Source: Dysidea avara (Eukaryota > Porifera > Demospongiae > Dictyoceratida > Dysideidae). From it: a stretch of 64,000 bases of DNA. A program made the translations under genes and the position numbers. Below the pieces are notes generated by a model that did not search any database, was not told the DNA's origin, and was given only the letters and a program-made list of their open reading frames with translations. The stretch's first letter is position 1. Each line of letters opens with the position of its first letter. The stretch covers positions 49,711,363 through 49,775,362 of the forward strand of contig NC_089275.1 in assembly GCF_963678975.1 (NCBI RefSeq), read 5' to 3'. Shown here piece by piece: positions 47,419-58,782 of this stretch.

Positions 47419-50400
47419 GTCCTGTAGGAGGTGGTCAGTTACAACAAGTTTCTGATGATATCAAGGCAAGGTACCGACGTAAAGGGTTGGTGAAATCTTC
47501 AGCAGAACAAGACCCATGGCCTCCATTTCATGCTAAATCCTTCACTAACTTAGCCCTATTACATCAGAAAATATTGCAGTTACAAAGTGAAGAAAACACA
47601 ACAATGGTAGCTAGGATACGCACTAAGGGAGATATACACAAAATACCTGAACTAACATCATCAATTAAACTGGACAATATCCATCAAATATTCACTCCTA
47701 TCACTTCAGATGATCAATGTCTCAATAGTATCCGAATAGAGGGTCACCCTGGAATTGGGAAGACAACACTGGCTAAGGAGATCTGTTTACAGTGGGCTAA
47801 CAATAAACTGCTCACATCAGATAAACTGCTACTATTACTGATGTTAAGGGATCCTAATGTACAGAAGATCACTAGCACAGAAGAGCTAGTGAAATATACA
47901 CTACCTGCAGATCAGGTACAACCTGTTTTGAGCTACTTACACACCACTAATGGAGCTGGAGTGACCTTCATCATTGATGGATTTGATGAACTCAGTAATA
48001 AACTATGCCACACATCTTTCTTTAGGAAACTCATTGAAGGGGACACTCTATACCTAATGCACGAGTAGCAAGACCATCTGCTTCAGCTTGTCTACATCAA
48101 CATGTTGACAGAAGAATAGAAGTTCTTGGATTTGAGAAATCTAGTAAGGAAAAATACATTGATGATGCTTTGAAGACTTCTCCTTCTAAACTACAAACAC
48201 TAAAGAGACATTTTCAACAATATCCCAACATTGATGCAATATGTTACATACCATTAAACATGGCAATCATAGTATTCCTGTGTCTACTAGGATCCCTGCC
48301 ACCAACTGCCACTGAAATGTTTGCAAGTTTCATCCTGCACACAGTCTGTCGTCATCTTAAGAGGACAGGGAAGATCACTGAAGATAAACACATCAACAAA
48401 ATGGAACACTCAGTTACTACAGCCAGTCCAACAAGTACTACAACAACTACAGAAAGTTGCATTTGATGGTCTTGTAGAGGACAAAATAGTATTCACAATG
48501 GATGACTTACCTGACATGTGCAGGGATGATCCCACTTGTTATGGACTATTACAATCTGTTGAATGTTATTCTTCGTATGAAATTGGTACTCCAACCAAAT
48601 CCTTCAACTTCCTACACTTGGGAATACAAGAATATTTTGCTGCCAAATATGTAGCAACCTTACCAGAGGATGAGGTGTACACACTAATGAAGGAGTCATT
48701 TCTTGTAACTGACGAGTGTCTTAATCTTGATAGTAAGAGTGTCCGCCTCTCCAACATGTGGATCATATATTGTGGTATAACCAGTGGACGGTGTAACTCA
48801 TTAATACATTTCCTGTCGGGGAATACATTGCCCAATAGATTCAGACAATATCCTAGGATTGCTTCATCATATCATCGGGCATCGCCCACACTTGGGATGC
48901 AGCCATTAAAGAGCACTCCATGCCATGATGAAGGTAGTGATAATGACTCTTTGTGTAATGATAACTATTTCATTCCATCATCACTCTCATGTGGTAATAC
49001 ACATACTGATGGCGAGTACAATGACAGTTACCATAGTGCTGAAGATAATGTACCACTTTTGCCTGATGATGATGATGATAATGATGACTTAGTTTCTTCA
49101 GATCATTGTTTGTATCATCCACCATCAACCATGTCACACTGGTCTGATCCTCTATCCTTTAGTTCCCCTTCACTGACCCCTCCAACCAAACCAGTCAGGT
49201 ACCCACTATCACCATCAAGAGGTCAACAATTCGTGAATTTTTTTCAAAGACTGAAGAGCCATATACTTCATCCTTTTCTACGATGGCAACAAAGTTATCA
49301 TCCTGTATCCAGTCATCATGATCCTAGCAACAGTGAACATGTTACTACTAATATTGACCCACAAGTGACCTCAGATTATATGGATGCTCCATCCCAACAA
49401 GGATCAACTTCAGGTCAGGAAATATCCAACACTTTATCTATCTCACAAGACATCTTGAAGAACCAAATGAAAGTTCACTACTTGTTGCAGTGTTTCCAAG
49501 AGGCTCAGGATGACAGGTTATGTGACATCTTGTCCAAATCATTTGATAGTGGTGAGATTGACCTCAGTCACTACAGTCTCGCCCCATACCAGGTGGTGTC
49601 CCTGGGATTCTTCCTATCAAGATCACACAGGAAATGGAAGGAACTAAACCTGTATATTGGAGATCATGGCATCAACCTACTACACCGCTATATACATTTG
49701 TGGAGATAAAGCAAACAAACAAGAAATAACAACAATTGATCTTAGTGATAATGACCTCACTATAGCATCGTCACCTCTCATTGGTGACATCATCACTTAC
49801 CTTCAGCCACATACTCTGGAGTTAGACGATAACAATATTACTAGTGTGAGGGACATCTCCACTGCAGTAATAAACACTAACACAGTCAAAGTGTTAGACA
49901 TGAGGGATAATGACCTCACAGCACAAGAAGCATCAGCAATATCTGACATGATGACCTGTTTGGAGGAGTTGTACATCAGTGACAACAAACTTGGTGATGA
50001 TGGAGCAGTTATAATATCAAGAGGAATAACAGAAACCAACACACTGAGAATATTGGACATCGGTAACAATAAAATCACAGACACAGGAGCTACAGCAATT
50101 AAAAACAGTTTACTACACAACACCTCACTGGAGGAACTAGACATTGATAGAAATCTTATAGGAGAATTTTGTGCTGGAGAATTTGTAGTTGTCGCTAGAA
50201 ACACACTCAAGAAGTTATCATTCTGTGGAATTACATTTACTGGTACATCATTATCACTTGGTAGTAAGGTATACAGGAAGCTAATCATAATCGTAATGAA
50301 CAACTTATATTATAATAATAATATAACTGAACTGTACCTTCCTCAAGGTGTAGAGTTTTATGACTACGATGAATTGATAATTGATTATACTATAACTGAT

Positions 50401-50469
50401 GTGAAGAGAGAAGTTGAACTCATCAATTGCACAAGAAAACATAATATTCAAGAATTAAAGATTTACTGA
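47419..50469 (+). pseudogene. NACHT-LRR paralogue, frameshifted copy
   Basis: The sequence follows copy 1 (31661-34983) closely from the acceptor (gtgtgtag) to the shared stop context (tgaccct). NACHT is recognisable, with GHPGIGKTT and FIIDGFDEL. Indels near 48055-48075 remove the sensor segment and bring TAG in frame. A 4-bp insertion near 48408 and rearranged bases near 49668-49705 shift the frame again. The poly-Asp block is almost absent, and 168 bp (two 28-residue repeats) of the LRR region are missing. Four ORFs cover the remains. Small introns bridging the breaks are possible but no good splice pairs stand out, so a dead copy is the best reading. Confidence 0.8.
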
Positions 50470-51110
50470 CCCTATAATACTACACTACCTTGTCTTCCTA
50501 TATAGCACAAACCTACCAGTGGTTTGTATAGTGAAGATATCAGTTGCTATACTACTGCAAGTATTATATCATTAGCAATGAACATGAGTGTTTTTATTAG
50601 GTGCAAAATTTGAAAATTTATGCATAATTATCTGCCCACAGGTAATTCACACCTTGAGGGTAGGTAAATTTATCAAATTTTGCAGCTAGTAAAAATGATC
50701 ATAACTTTGTAATGAAATCACCTATTGACTTCAAATAAAAACCATGTTGTTTCTATCAACAAGATCGTTTGTTTAGTACCATGTTTTAACAAGTTAATTA
50801 CTGCCTCAGGAAGTTAAAGACAAAAATGATTAATTTTCTGTACAAAAATGGCCGTAAAAGTCCCCAAAGGTAAACTCAGCGATGGTACTATATCTTAAAT
50901 TACATGTATTGAGGACCACTATTTATGTGGAAAGTTTCATGGCTTTATGAAAAAGTGCACAATATTGCCAATTTGGGGACTACGCCACTATACTAATCTA
51001 TTTAATTTTTGGACCTTCTAAGCAACAAGCTTTGACCAACCATCATCACTTTCTATCAGATGCATAGAATCAATTCTTACCTGCATGCTCTTTCACCCAA
51101 GTTACAACGT
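50470..51110. other. 3' flank of NLR copy 2
   Basis: Similarity to the flank of copy 1 fades by about 50600. The rest is AT-rich and without recognised content. Confidence 0.4.
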
Positions 51111-51114
51111 TCTG

Positions 51115-51780
51115 TATTAATTTCTAGTGAGAAAGGCTCTTCTAATTGTCTTACCACCCTTCCTCTATCAGATTATCGCTATGCTTTACATAAAGGAGCC
51201 TTTCATGATGCCCTTTGTCTTCATTGTGGTTGACAGCCATCTTCACTGCCTTCAAGTTGTGTTTGTGGGAAATCTATGACTGTTGAGCATGCTTTCAGTT
51301 GTTCCTTCGGTGGTTTTCCTTCAATTAGACAAAATGAATTACATAATATCACAGAAGCATTGTTGTCAGAGGTTTGTCACAATATGTTCACCTGAACCAC
51401 CTTTACAGCCTTTGTCAGAAGAGCAGTTCCACTACAGGTCTGCTAATGTCAAAGATGGTGCCCACCTTGATGTGAGTGCTGAGAGTTTTTGGGGACAAGA
51501 TAGGAGAATGGCATTTTTTTGATTTAATCTCCTCTTATGCCTCTACGTAGCCTTTTGGCTCAATGCTTTTGCCGAGCTGAACTTGACAAAAAAAGCGTAT
51601 GTATGATGAGCGAGTTTGTGAAGTAGAGAAGGTTCCATTGGTGTTCTCTTGTTGTGTTGGGATGGGACCAGCAGCAATTGTTGTTTACAATTGGCTTACT
51701 ACCCTAGTTAAGCTTATTTCTGAAAAGCGTAGTCATCCCCCTACAGTCAGACACTATTTTGATCAGGTGTAAACTGTCTT
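51115..51780 (+). pseudogene. decayed retroelement-associated ORF (possible nuclease)
   Basis: In one frame with several stops and shifts the text reads YALHKGAFHDALCLHCG, then SCVCGKSMTVEHAFSC, then DGAHLDVSAESFWG. This order of a Cys/His pair and an Asp-containing DGARLDV/GFWG-type block is common in multicopy invertebrate retroelement ORFs and resembles a PD-(D/E)XK nuclease core. The family call is from memory of the pattern and is tentative. It is clearly not functional. Confidence 0.5.
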
Positions 51781-52630
51781 ATTCCTCTTCATTCTGCAAT
51801 AATGTGTTTACATGGGTCAAGGTCTCACCATCACAGACATCAAAATTTGCATGATCCAGCAATCGACTTCGCCTGCTCTAACAGTTTGGAACATGAATAG
51901 CTAATTATGTAGTGTATGTGTATTGTTTTAGTGGTATGTTCACTCCACACATATCATTGATGCTGCAAGTTTCAGAGATTAGTATTTTACAACATAAATG
52001 TTTGTCATTCTTAACATGGCTATATATAGCTTTTGTATTTAGGCCATGCAATTGTACAGTTGTTTCATGGGACCCACTTCAACATCAATTACTTGTAGAT
52101 CTAAAATCAATCCTTATTGCAAGCTAAAACCACAACTCAGAGCACAACACAAGCCTTGTATTCTTCCAGTGTATTTAACTATTGTTCATAATTACCCACA
52201 AAATTGTTATCTTCTCAAGAATACTGACGACAAATGAACCGTGCAAAGCCATACCACTTGGAATTTGTGTAGACTACTTTTGCTTGTGAAGCGGTTGCTG
52301 AACTCTTCTAAGTGGCACCTTGTTATTTTTGTGCAAACACTGTATTGTTGCCAAACATTTTAGTGATACCAGTATTACATGTGATGATCACATCATATAC
52401 ACCACTGCTCCTGTATATAGCTCATACAAGTAATGATAAAACATAATAATAATATACAAACACATACACAAAACATTATACAAGTTTTAGTTGCTGCTGC
52501 CAAACTGTCTGATGATTATGTTGAATCATGTGATCACCATGTCACCATGGTTACGGGGTATAAAAACAATTATATAATCCAATAGTATAGTGGAGCTGAT
52601 CAATCTGATTGGTTATAATGTATGATAACA
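51781..52630. other. spacer, no gene recognised
   Basis: Short ORFs at 51912-52237 overlap each other and show no domain. The part nearest 52630 would be the 3' UTR and downstream region of the minus-strand gene that ends at 52631; no clear AATAAA was identified. Confidence 0.35.
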
Positions 52631-52740
52631 TCAATTGAAATCATAGTCAGATGGTCCTTCATTATTATCAGGTACATCATCATCATCCTCCTCCTCATTA
52701 TCATCATCTAGTCCATTACCACTACTGACCACTCCACCAC
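52631..52740 (-). CDS. terminal exon, acidic tail of the WIF-EGF-Ig gene
   Basis: Acceptor ctaacag, then 36 codons in phase 1 to TGA (52633-52631). It is Gly-rich, then a run of Asp/Glu (DDDNEEEDDDD), ending SDYDFN. The phase fits the Ig exon 2.6 kb away. Assignment to that gene is by phase, strand and position, not by homology. Confidence 0.55.
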
Positions 52741-55700
52741 CTGTTAGAATGACAAGTTAATAATCACAGGTCCTACTTTAATATCAGAGTTTGTGTGTAG
52801 TATGTATAATATATATGTAAAGAACTTTACGTGGTAGTATCAAAGCAAAAAAGTGTTCTATATTCACCATAAAGGCACAAGTGTTCTATATTGGGCAGTT
52901 ATAGAACACTTTAATAGACCACAGTTCTATATCAGGTAGTTATAGAACTGCCAGGTCTATTTTGTAGGCTGATAGCCTACTTTGAGTGAGTAATCACTCA
53001 ATTCTCGCCAGTACAACCAATCAACCAAGCCAGTGTAGGCTGATAGCCTGACTGTGCTGGCTGACCAGTCAACCCAACCAGTAAGAGCAAAACCACTGGA
53101 TTTAATTTATAGACACACTTGAAGATTTCAATGATGGTTGATTGTGGTCAGCAGCAGTGAACGTTCTTAGTATGTTTTGCTCACATAAACGGACGAGTCC
53201 TAGGAATATCACAGAAATATGCTTATTAAAAGTACCACAATCAAAAACTTTTGGTATTGAGAAGACGGACTAGACTCGCAAAACAACTAATGAAGGCGCA
53301 ATGCCTATTCTACCAATGATAACACTCCTCCATGAGTTTCTAATTGTTTCATGTGTCTTGTGAGTACCTCAAGTTGACAGTTCTCTATACCAGATAAAGC
53401 ACTACCTTTCGCTCGTGCTATACGGGAAATATAGCACTCAAAGAGTGGTCTTGAGACAAAATACAGCACTCGGCTTTGCCTCGTGCTATATTTGTCTCTC
53501 GCCCACTCTTTTCATGCTATATTTCTCGTATAGCACTCGCGGCAGTGCTTTATCTAATACATATATGGTACCGCTCAAACGTAACGTTGCACTCACTTGC
53601 ACCGCTTGATTGAGTGATTAAAAACTCGCTAATTAAAGGGCGTGACACTCGTTTCCTTCACAAGTATTCATCCTATTTCGTATGGGATGAATACTCACAA
53701 AGGAAATGGGGGCCACACCCTTTAATTAGTGAGTTGTTTAATCACTTGCCGCGAGTGAGTGCGACATTACGTTTGAGCGGTACTGTATATGAACAGACTA
53801 TTCACATACACTTTATCGTAATGCTGTAATATTAGTACTGTACAATTAATTGTAATCCTTAGCTGTTGTAATCATGTGCACATGTACTTGTATGCATGCG
53901 TGTGTTGTAGTGTGCTTTGAATAAGAATGTGATTATTGCCTTCTTCCCAAATCCATCCAATCCGTGCGTACACGTTGCATATACGTAAATATGTTGTTTG
54001 CATAACCGCGTGGAATATTTTAAAAGTCTCATAACTCAACTCAGAACCACTTAATGATCAGCAGCTCTGGCATTTAAATGGCTATATTGTACTTCGCATG
54101 GGAGGATCAAAACGATGCTGTATATCGTATTCTCCATACAGTATTAATCAACTGCATAACTGTACTGCATGAGTCATACAGTACAGTTATGCGGAGTTTT
54201 TATTTAAGGAATGTTATGTAAACAACACACTATAAATGGCTAAAACCAGCCAAACCAATCCTACGAGTTCGTTCTACGGCTAGGAATAAACACTTACTGA
54301 TCGTCTGATCACGAAGCTTTTTAAACCACTAAGACAGCACAATTGATCACGTGCGTGACATTTTAAATCGCTAAAACTAGCCAAACTAATGCTATTAGTT
54401 CATTCTACGACTAGAAATAGATTAAACAATTACTGATATCCTGATCACCGAAAATCGCAGTGGTTTGAGTACTAGAGAAAATCGCTCTGAGCCAGACAAC
54501 CACGAAGTACAATATAACAGTTAAAGCACTGCCTATGCTTGTGTGTATGAAAAAATACAGCACTCGGGGTGTGTCTCAAGGCAAATGCAGTACTCGGCTT
54601 TGCCTTGTGCTGTAATGGCCTCTCAATACACCCCCTCGTGTTGTATTTTCCATACACATGCGCGGTGGTGTTTTAACTATAACATGTGACCGGATCTGTG
54701 AAAACAGGACATAATCGCATATTTTTCAAATTCCTGTTTATTAAATATTTATAATCTACTTAGCCAAGTGTACCCACTGGCAAAGTTCCAGCCTCATATG
54801 CCAATAACTTTGGGAGTTACAGCCCTACAAAGTAGCAACAACAGAAAATCGATTTATACAGTAAGTATAGGGAAAATAAATTACAGGTACTTACAAAAAC
54901 GGTTGTAACTTACCAACGGATTGAGGTACGGAGCTACAATTTTCACCATCGTGTTCGCCATGAACAGGGGAATCAATTACAGGGTAAGTTTTTCCTTTAC
55001 TCGCCCTTTACCCAGCTGACATGTATTGATATACTTTTCCACAAAGTCTCAAGACTACTCATTTTTGGAGAGTAAGGAAAGGCACACCTCTATTGAATGG
55101 ATTGACTAGAGGTCAGCTATACTGTTTATCAGACTGGCAAGAAATCAAGAATGGGCCATCTCAGAACAAAGTTTAATATAGGTCCTATATAGCTTTGGCC
55201 AGCTGTCTTTAACATACAATAATTTGCTCACATGCATGGGACTAGACATACATACATACATACACACATTTTTCAGAAATCAAATGAAAGTCAGTTGTAA
55301 GACACGTGTACCTAGTGTAATACTTACCACAACGAGGTGAGACACGAAGGTAGCCAGATGTTCTATCACTGACTGCTGAGTTTGAAACCACACAAGTGTA
55401 CCATCCATTGTCATCAGGTGACGTGTCATACACCAGCAACACTGACGAGTAGTTGGAGTGATCATGTGATGACAATATCAGGTAATGGTGGTTGGCTTTT
55501 GAAATGGGTAACCCATTTTTCATCCAAGCAATTCTGGCAGGTGGTGTTGCCATGACACCACAATTTAATACAGCAGTTGTTGAGTTACATACACACTGGT
55601 GACGTTTAGGAGTGGTGATGTAATTGATGACACCTGTAAGAGAGAAATAATACACCACCATTACACAGTAGTGTACAGAAATACACTGAAAAGTACCCAA

Positions 55701-58462
55701 TTTCTCAGAAATATACACTGAAACACACTGAAATACAGCTAATTCAAGTAGTGATAATCACTCTGATGTGTACACAGTACTCCCTCGATCATATCCGACC
55801 CCCTGGTACCAAGACACGTTCAGATAATCAAAGCCCATTTATTTACATACAGAGCCCAGTTCAAATACTCTAATAGATCATACATCTTAAGACAACATAC
55901 TCTAATAGGGCAGTCATTTCCACTGTTCAGGAAGCACTGTATATAACAAGACTAAGAACTGGACAAACTATACAGCATATTACATATAATTATACAGGTA
56001 TATATTTAAGGGGATAACTTTTGTATATTCTGTGAACACCTTTGCAAAATTTTAATAATGAAAATGATCAATAATTAAGCATCCACAATACACTGCAGGC
56101 GGTACAATTTGTAAGTATTTATAAAAATTGCATCCTTTATAACATCGCGTGTATCAGTTATCCAATTAATGCTCACCTCTTTGTTCACACCTCACTCCAT
56201 GATAAGGGGGCTGACATTGACACACACCCACCTTGACACATCTACCACCATTTTGACACTCTGGATGGCACATTGCTAGGAAACAGTACCTAGATCAATT
56301 GACACACCCACTAGTTGCATACCTTTCTGACAACGGTTACCATAGTATCCTTTACGACAATGACATTTTTCTGGTTTCACACAATAACCTCCATTATCAC
56401 ATGCTGGATGACACCAAGCTGTTACCATGGTGATTATTACTGTACACACCCACTAGAACGCACCCACCTTGCTCACAATGTTTACCATGGTAACCAGGAG
56501 GACACACACACATCTCATAACCATAGCGACTGCTCATACAACCAGCACCATTCATACAATCTAACTGCTCACATGGGCCACCTGTAATAAGACATCATGT
56601 GGATCATGTGATCCCCAACACCATACAGCTGTTATATTGCAGGACTGACTAACATACAGACATGAAATTTCACACACAAAAACAACACTGTGAATACCTG
56701 TTGTATACGTGTTATCATGGCAATCACCACACCTCTTTGTTAAAGACAACTTGTGAGGGATACGGTAGGTATTGTTGCTAATAGTAATGGTCATAGTCAC
56801 CATGACAACGCCTTTCCCAGAACACCTGAACTGTAATGACATCACTGTGGGGTGTGGTTAATAATCACATGATTATCAGATGATCCACAACTCACATTCA
56901 GGAGACAGAGGGATCATGCCCACTAATGGAGTACTAATTTGAACTGTTGGAAGAATATTTGATTTGTCAGAATGGAGATTGGAAATGCTGTACTGTAACT
57001 GTGGAATAGAGAGAACATCATAATCCATTAGGGTATGACATATAGAGGAACATCACATCATAATCCATTAGGGTATGACATATAGGGGTACATCACATCA
57101 TAATCCATTAGGGTATGACATATAGGGGTACATCACATCATAATCCATTAGGGTATGACATATAGGGGTACATCACATCATAATCCATTAGGGTATGACA
57201 TATAGAGGAACATCACATCACAATCCATTAGGGTATGACATATAGGGGTACATCACATCATAATCCATTAGGTATATATGGTATGACACACCTACCCTTT
57301 GAGCTGAAGAGTGCCACTCCATGCTGATAGTATGGACACATTCAGGAATTATCAACTCTTCTCCAGTAACCTCACCGTTTACCATCAACATTACTCCATC
57401 GTCCCACCATGTTTCTATGGTAACAACATTATTAATGATGGTAAGGTTCTCATATACTGTCAATTTATTAACATTAGTGTGAACAAGCTCTAATACTGTA
57501 TTAGCTACACATTCCTATTGTTAGATATTTCCCATGAGACAAATGAAACTTGTGAGTACAGTACAGTAAGTTACCATTATCTGTGGTGGGATCTTAGATG
57601 TTGAGATATGAAACCTGACCAAACCCTCTCAACTTGCCAACCTTCTACCTACCACACATGATCCACTAGATATCATTGACATGGTCAACTAAAACTGTAT
57701 CCCTAATATTTCAGTAGTAACCACTTCCATGAAACTCATCTCTTCACACCAATACAGTTAGGATAACAGACTTAACTATACTACTCAATATTATGTAGGA
57801 CTACTGGCCGTAGTGTTGTTGCTTTGTCATGTTATTGCTTCAGTGTTGTTTATCACAACCACAGTGATGTCTTCAGGTAGCAGATCTGAGAAGCTTGTAG
57901 CTTAACCTTTGTAGCTATTGTACCTTAACAACTACTTGTTTTTTGTAAGACAGAAATGTAGCTGTAATTAGAATACTAACAAGGCGAGAGCAGGAAAAAA
58001 CATGGAAAACCTTTTACATAAGAAATATGCTCTAAAACTTTCAACAGTGCTGCACACAAACCCTAGCAAGCTGCACCACTACTATGTCATGCCACGCGGT
58101 AGGCAGTGCCATTTGCACTGTTATGCGTTAACTGCCCGCAACACGAGCGGGAAGACACTAGAGCTCGCAAACAGCTCATGACAATCTGCACATGCACATT
58201 AATTTACAAGTGGCTAAAGTTGCCCACTAACACGCGCTACACACACACCTACTGCAGCGTGCAGCTGCAGTGAAGCAGTCGGCAACTCGTTATAACTCCG
58301 TGTACCCGGCCAGTGTAATAAAAGCCTCAGCAGGTGTCGTGTAACAGTTTATACCAGCTGCTCACCTGTTAGGCGATAGTATTCTATCGGTGTAATGAAT
58401 AAATTCAGCTGAGCATCTGATCCGTGAACGACTAGGAGAAACATAAGCAGAGATAGTATCAT
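52631..58462 (-). CDS. secreted WIF-EGF-Ig protein (WIF1-like), multi-exon
   Basis: Minus-strand exons with good borders: 58366-58462 (ATG, signal peptide), 57296-57456, 56896-56998, 56698-56844 (WIF domain), 56468-56581, 56323-56418, 56177-56275 (one EGF repeat each), 55328-55633 (Ig domain) and 52631-52740 (acidic tail, stop). All junctions agree in phase; EGF and Ig exons are symmetric phase 1. The N-terminus MILSLLMFLLVVHGSDAQ is a signal peptide. WIF domains bind Wnt ligands; vertebrate WIF1 has WIF plus five EGF repeats and acts as a secreted Wnt antagonist. Here there are three EGF repeats and an extra Ig domain, and no membrane segment was found. A transmembrane exon in the 2.6-kb gap 52741-55327 cannot be ruled out. 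Function as a Wnt modulator is inferred. Confidence 0.8.
53392..53555. repeat. hairpin MITE, family H1 copy 2
   Basis: agataaagcact on the left and agtgctttatct on the right; almost the whole 164 bp is self-complementary, with the family core cactcggctttgcctcgtgc in the middle. It lies in the last intron of the WIF-EGF-Ig gene. Confidence 0.85.
53568..53783. repeat. second hairpin MITE, adjacent
   Basis: gtaccgctcaaacgtaacgt and its inverted partner (cattacgtttgagcggtac) bound 216 bp, with inner pairing of actcgctaattaaagggcgt with its complement. It is a different family from its neighbour, 12 bp away. Confidence 0.82.
54521..54676. repeat. hairpin MITE, family H1 copy 3
   Basis: ttaaagcactgcctatgctt and inverted tggtgttttaa ends, with the core gtactcggctttgccttgtg in the middle. 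Same family as 6188-6331 and 53392-53555. Confidence 0.8.
54686..55005 (+). repeat. truncated copy of the 43220-43865 MITE
   Basis: gaccggatctgtgaaaacag and the following 300 bp match the left half of 43220-43865. The right half and right end are missing. It directly follows the H1 hairpin. Confidence 0.75.
55328..55633 (-). CDS. Ig-domain exon of the WIF-EGF-Ig gene
   Basis: A 306-bp phase 1-1 exon between tctcttacag and gtaagtatt. One immunoglobulin fold: first Cys in AVLNCGV, Trp in RIAWMKNG, and DDNGWYTCVVSN as the D-x-G-x-Y-x-C hallmark before strand G. There are further cysteines before the domain (CVCNS). It is most like I-set domains. Confidence 0.88.
56177..56581 (-). CDS. three EGF-like exons
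   Basis: Exons 56468-56581, 56323-56418 and 56177-56275 each encode one EGF repeat with six cysteines in regular spacing, for example CHPECQNGGRCV followed by CQCQPPYHGVRC. All are symmetric phase 1, which allows repeat gain or loss without frame change. The introns between them are 49 and 47 bp. Confidence 0.9.
56698..57456 (-). CDS. WIF-domain exons
   Basis: Three exons (57296-57456, 56896-56998, 56698-56844), with the end of exon 1 (LNLFITPIEYYRLT), form a WIF domain. It has a Trp in the central strand (HTISMEWHSSAQ), then VQISTPLVGMIPLSPE, and the paired Cys in FRCSGKG and LTKRC. Order and spacing follow WIF1 and the RYK ectodomain. EGF repeats directly after it favour WIF1 over RYK. Confidence 0.8.
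57014..57290. repeat. 40-bp tandem repeat in an intron, about 7 copies
   Basis: The unit is catcacatcataatccatta followed by gggtatgacatataggggta, repeated head to tail with one or two changes. It fills nearly the whole intron between WIF exons 57296-57456 and 56896-56998 and stops 6 bp from the donor-side exon. Confidence 0.93.
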
Positions 58463-58782
58463 GGTCGTGTGTCTTCCTCTTTGCTGCATCATCGTCTAGC
58501 TTGCTACTACTAGCTCTGATTACTAACTGGCTAATTTGTACATTACTAGTCTAGTTATATATCTGCTCTGCTCAGGATCCTAAGCTGGCTTCACCAAAGG
58601 CCGGCTAGCACGTGTTCTTACTGCAGTGTACTGGCGCCTCTCCTCCCCAATAGGGCGGTATTGATTCCAAATAAGGTCACTGGAATCTCCCCCAAATATT
58701 TGTTGTGTTTTTCAATCAGCGTAATCCAAAAACAGCGCATAAATAATTAATTAACGGTAGTTTTTGTGTCGCATGCGCGGTA
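58463..58782. promoter_or_regulatory. divergent promoter region of the WIF-EGF-Ig gene and UBA3
   Basis: The 320 bp between two start codons on opposite strands contain an E-box cacgtg (about 58611), a CCAAT (about 58650) and GC-richer DNA. The two 5' UTRs and any shared promoter must fit here. No TATA box is evident on the UBA3 side, as expected for a housekeeping gene. Confidence 0.5.

Noticed and set aside
49803..50303. 166-codon minus ORF
   Set aside because: Antisense shadow of the LRR region of the NLR pseudogene.
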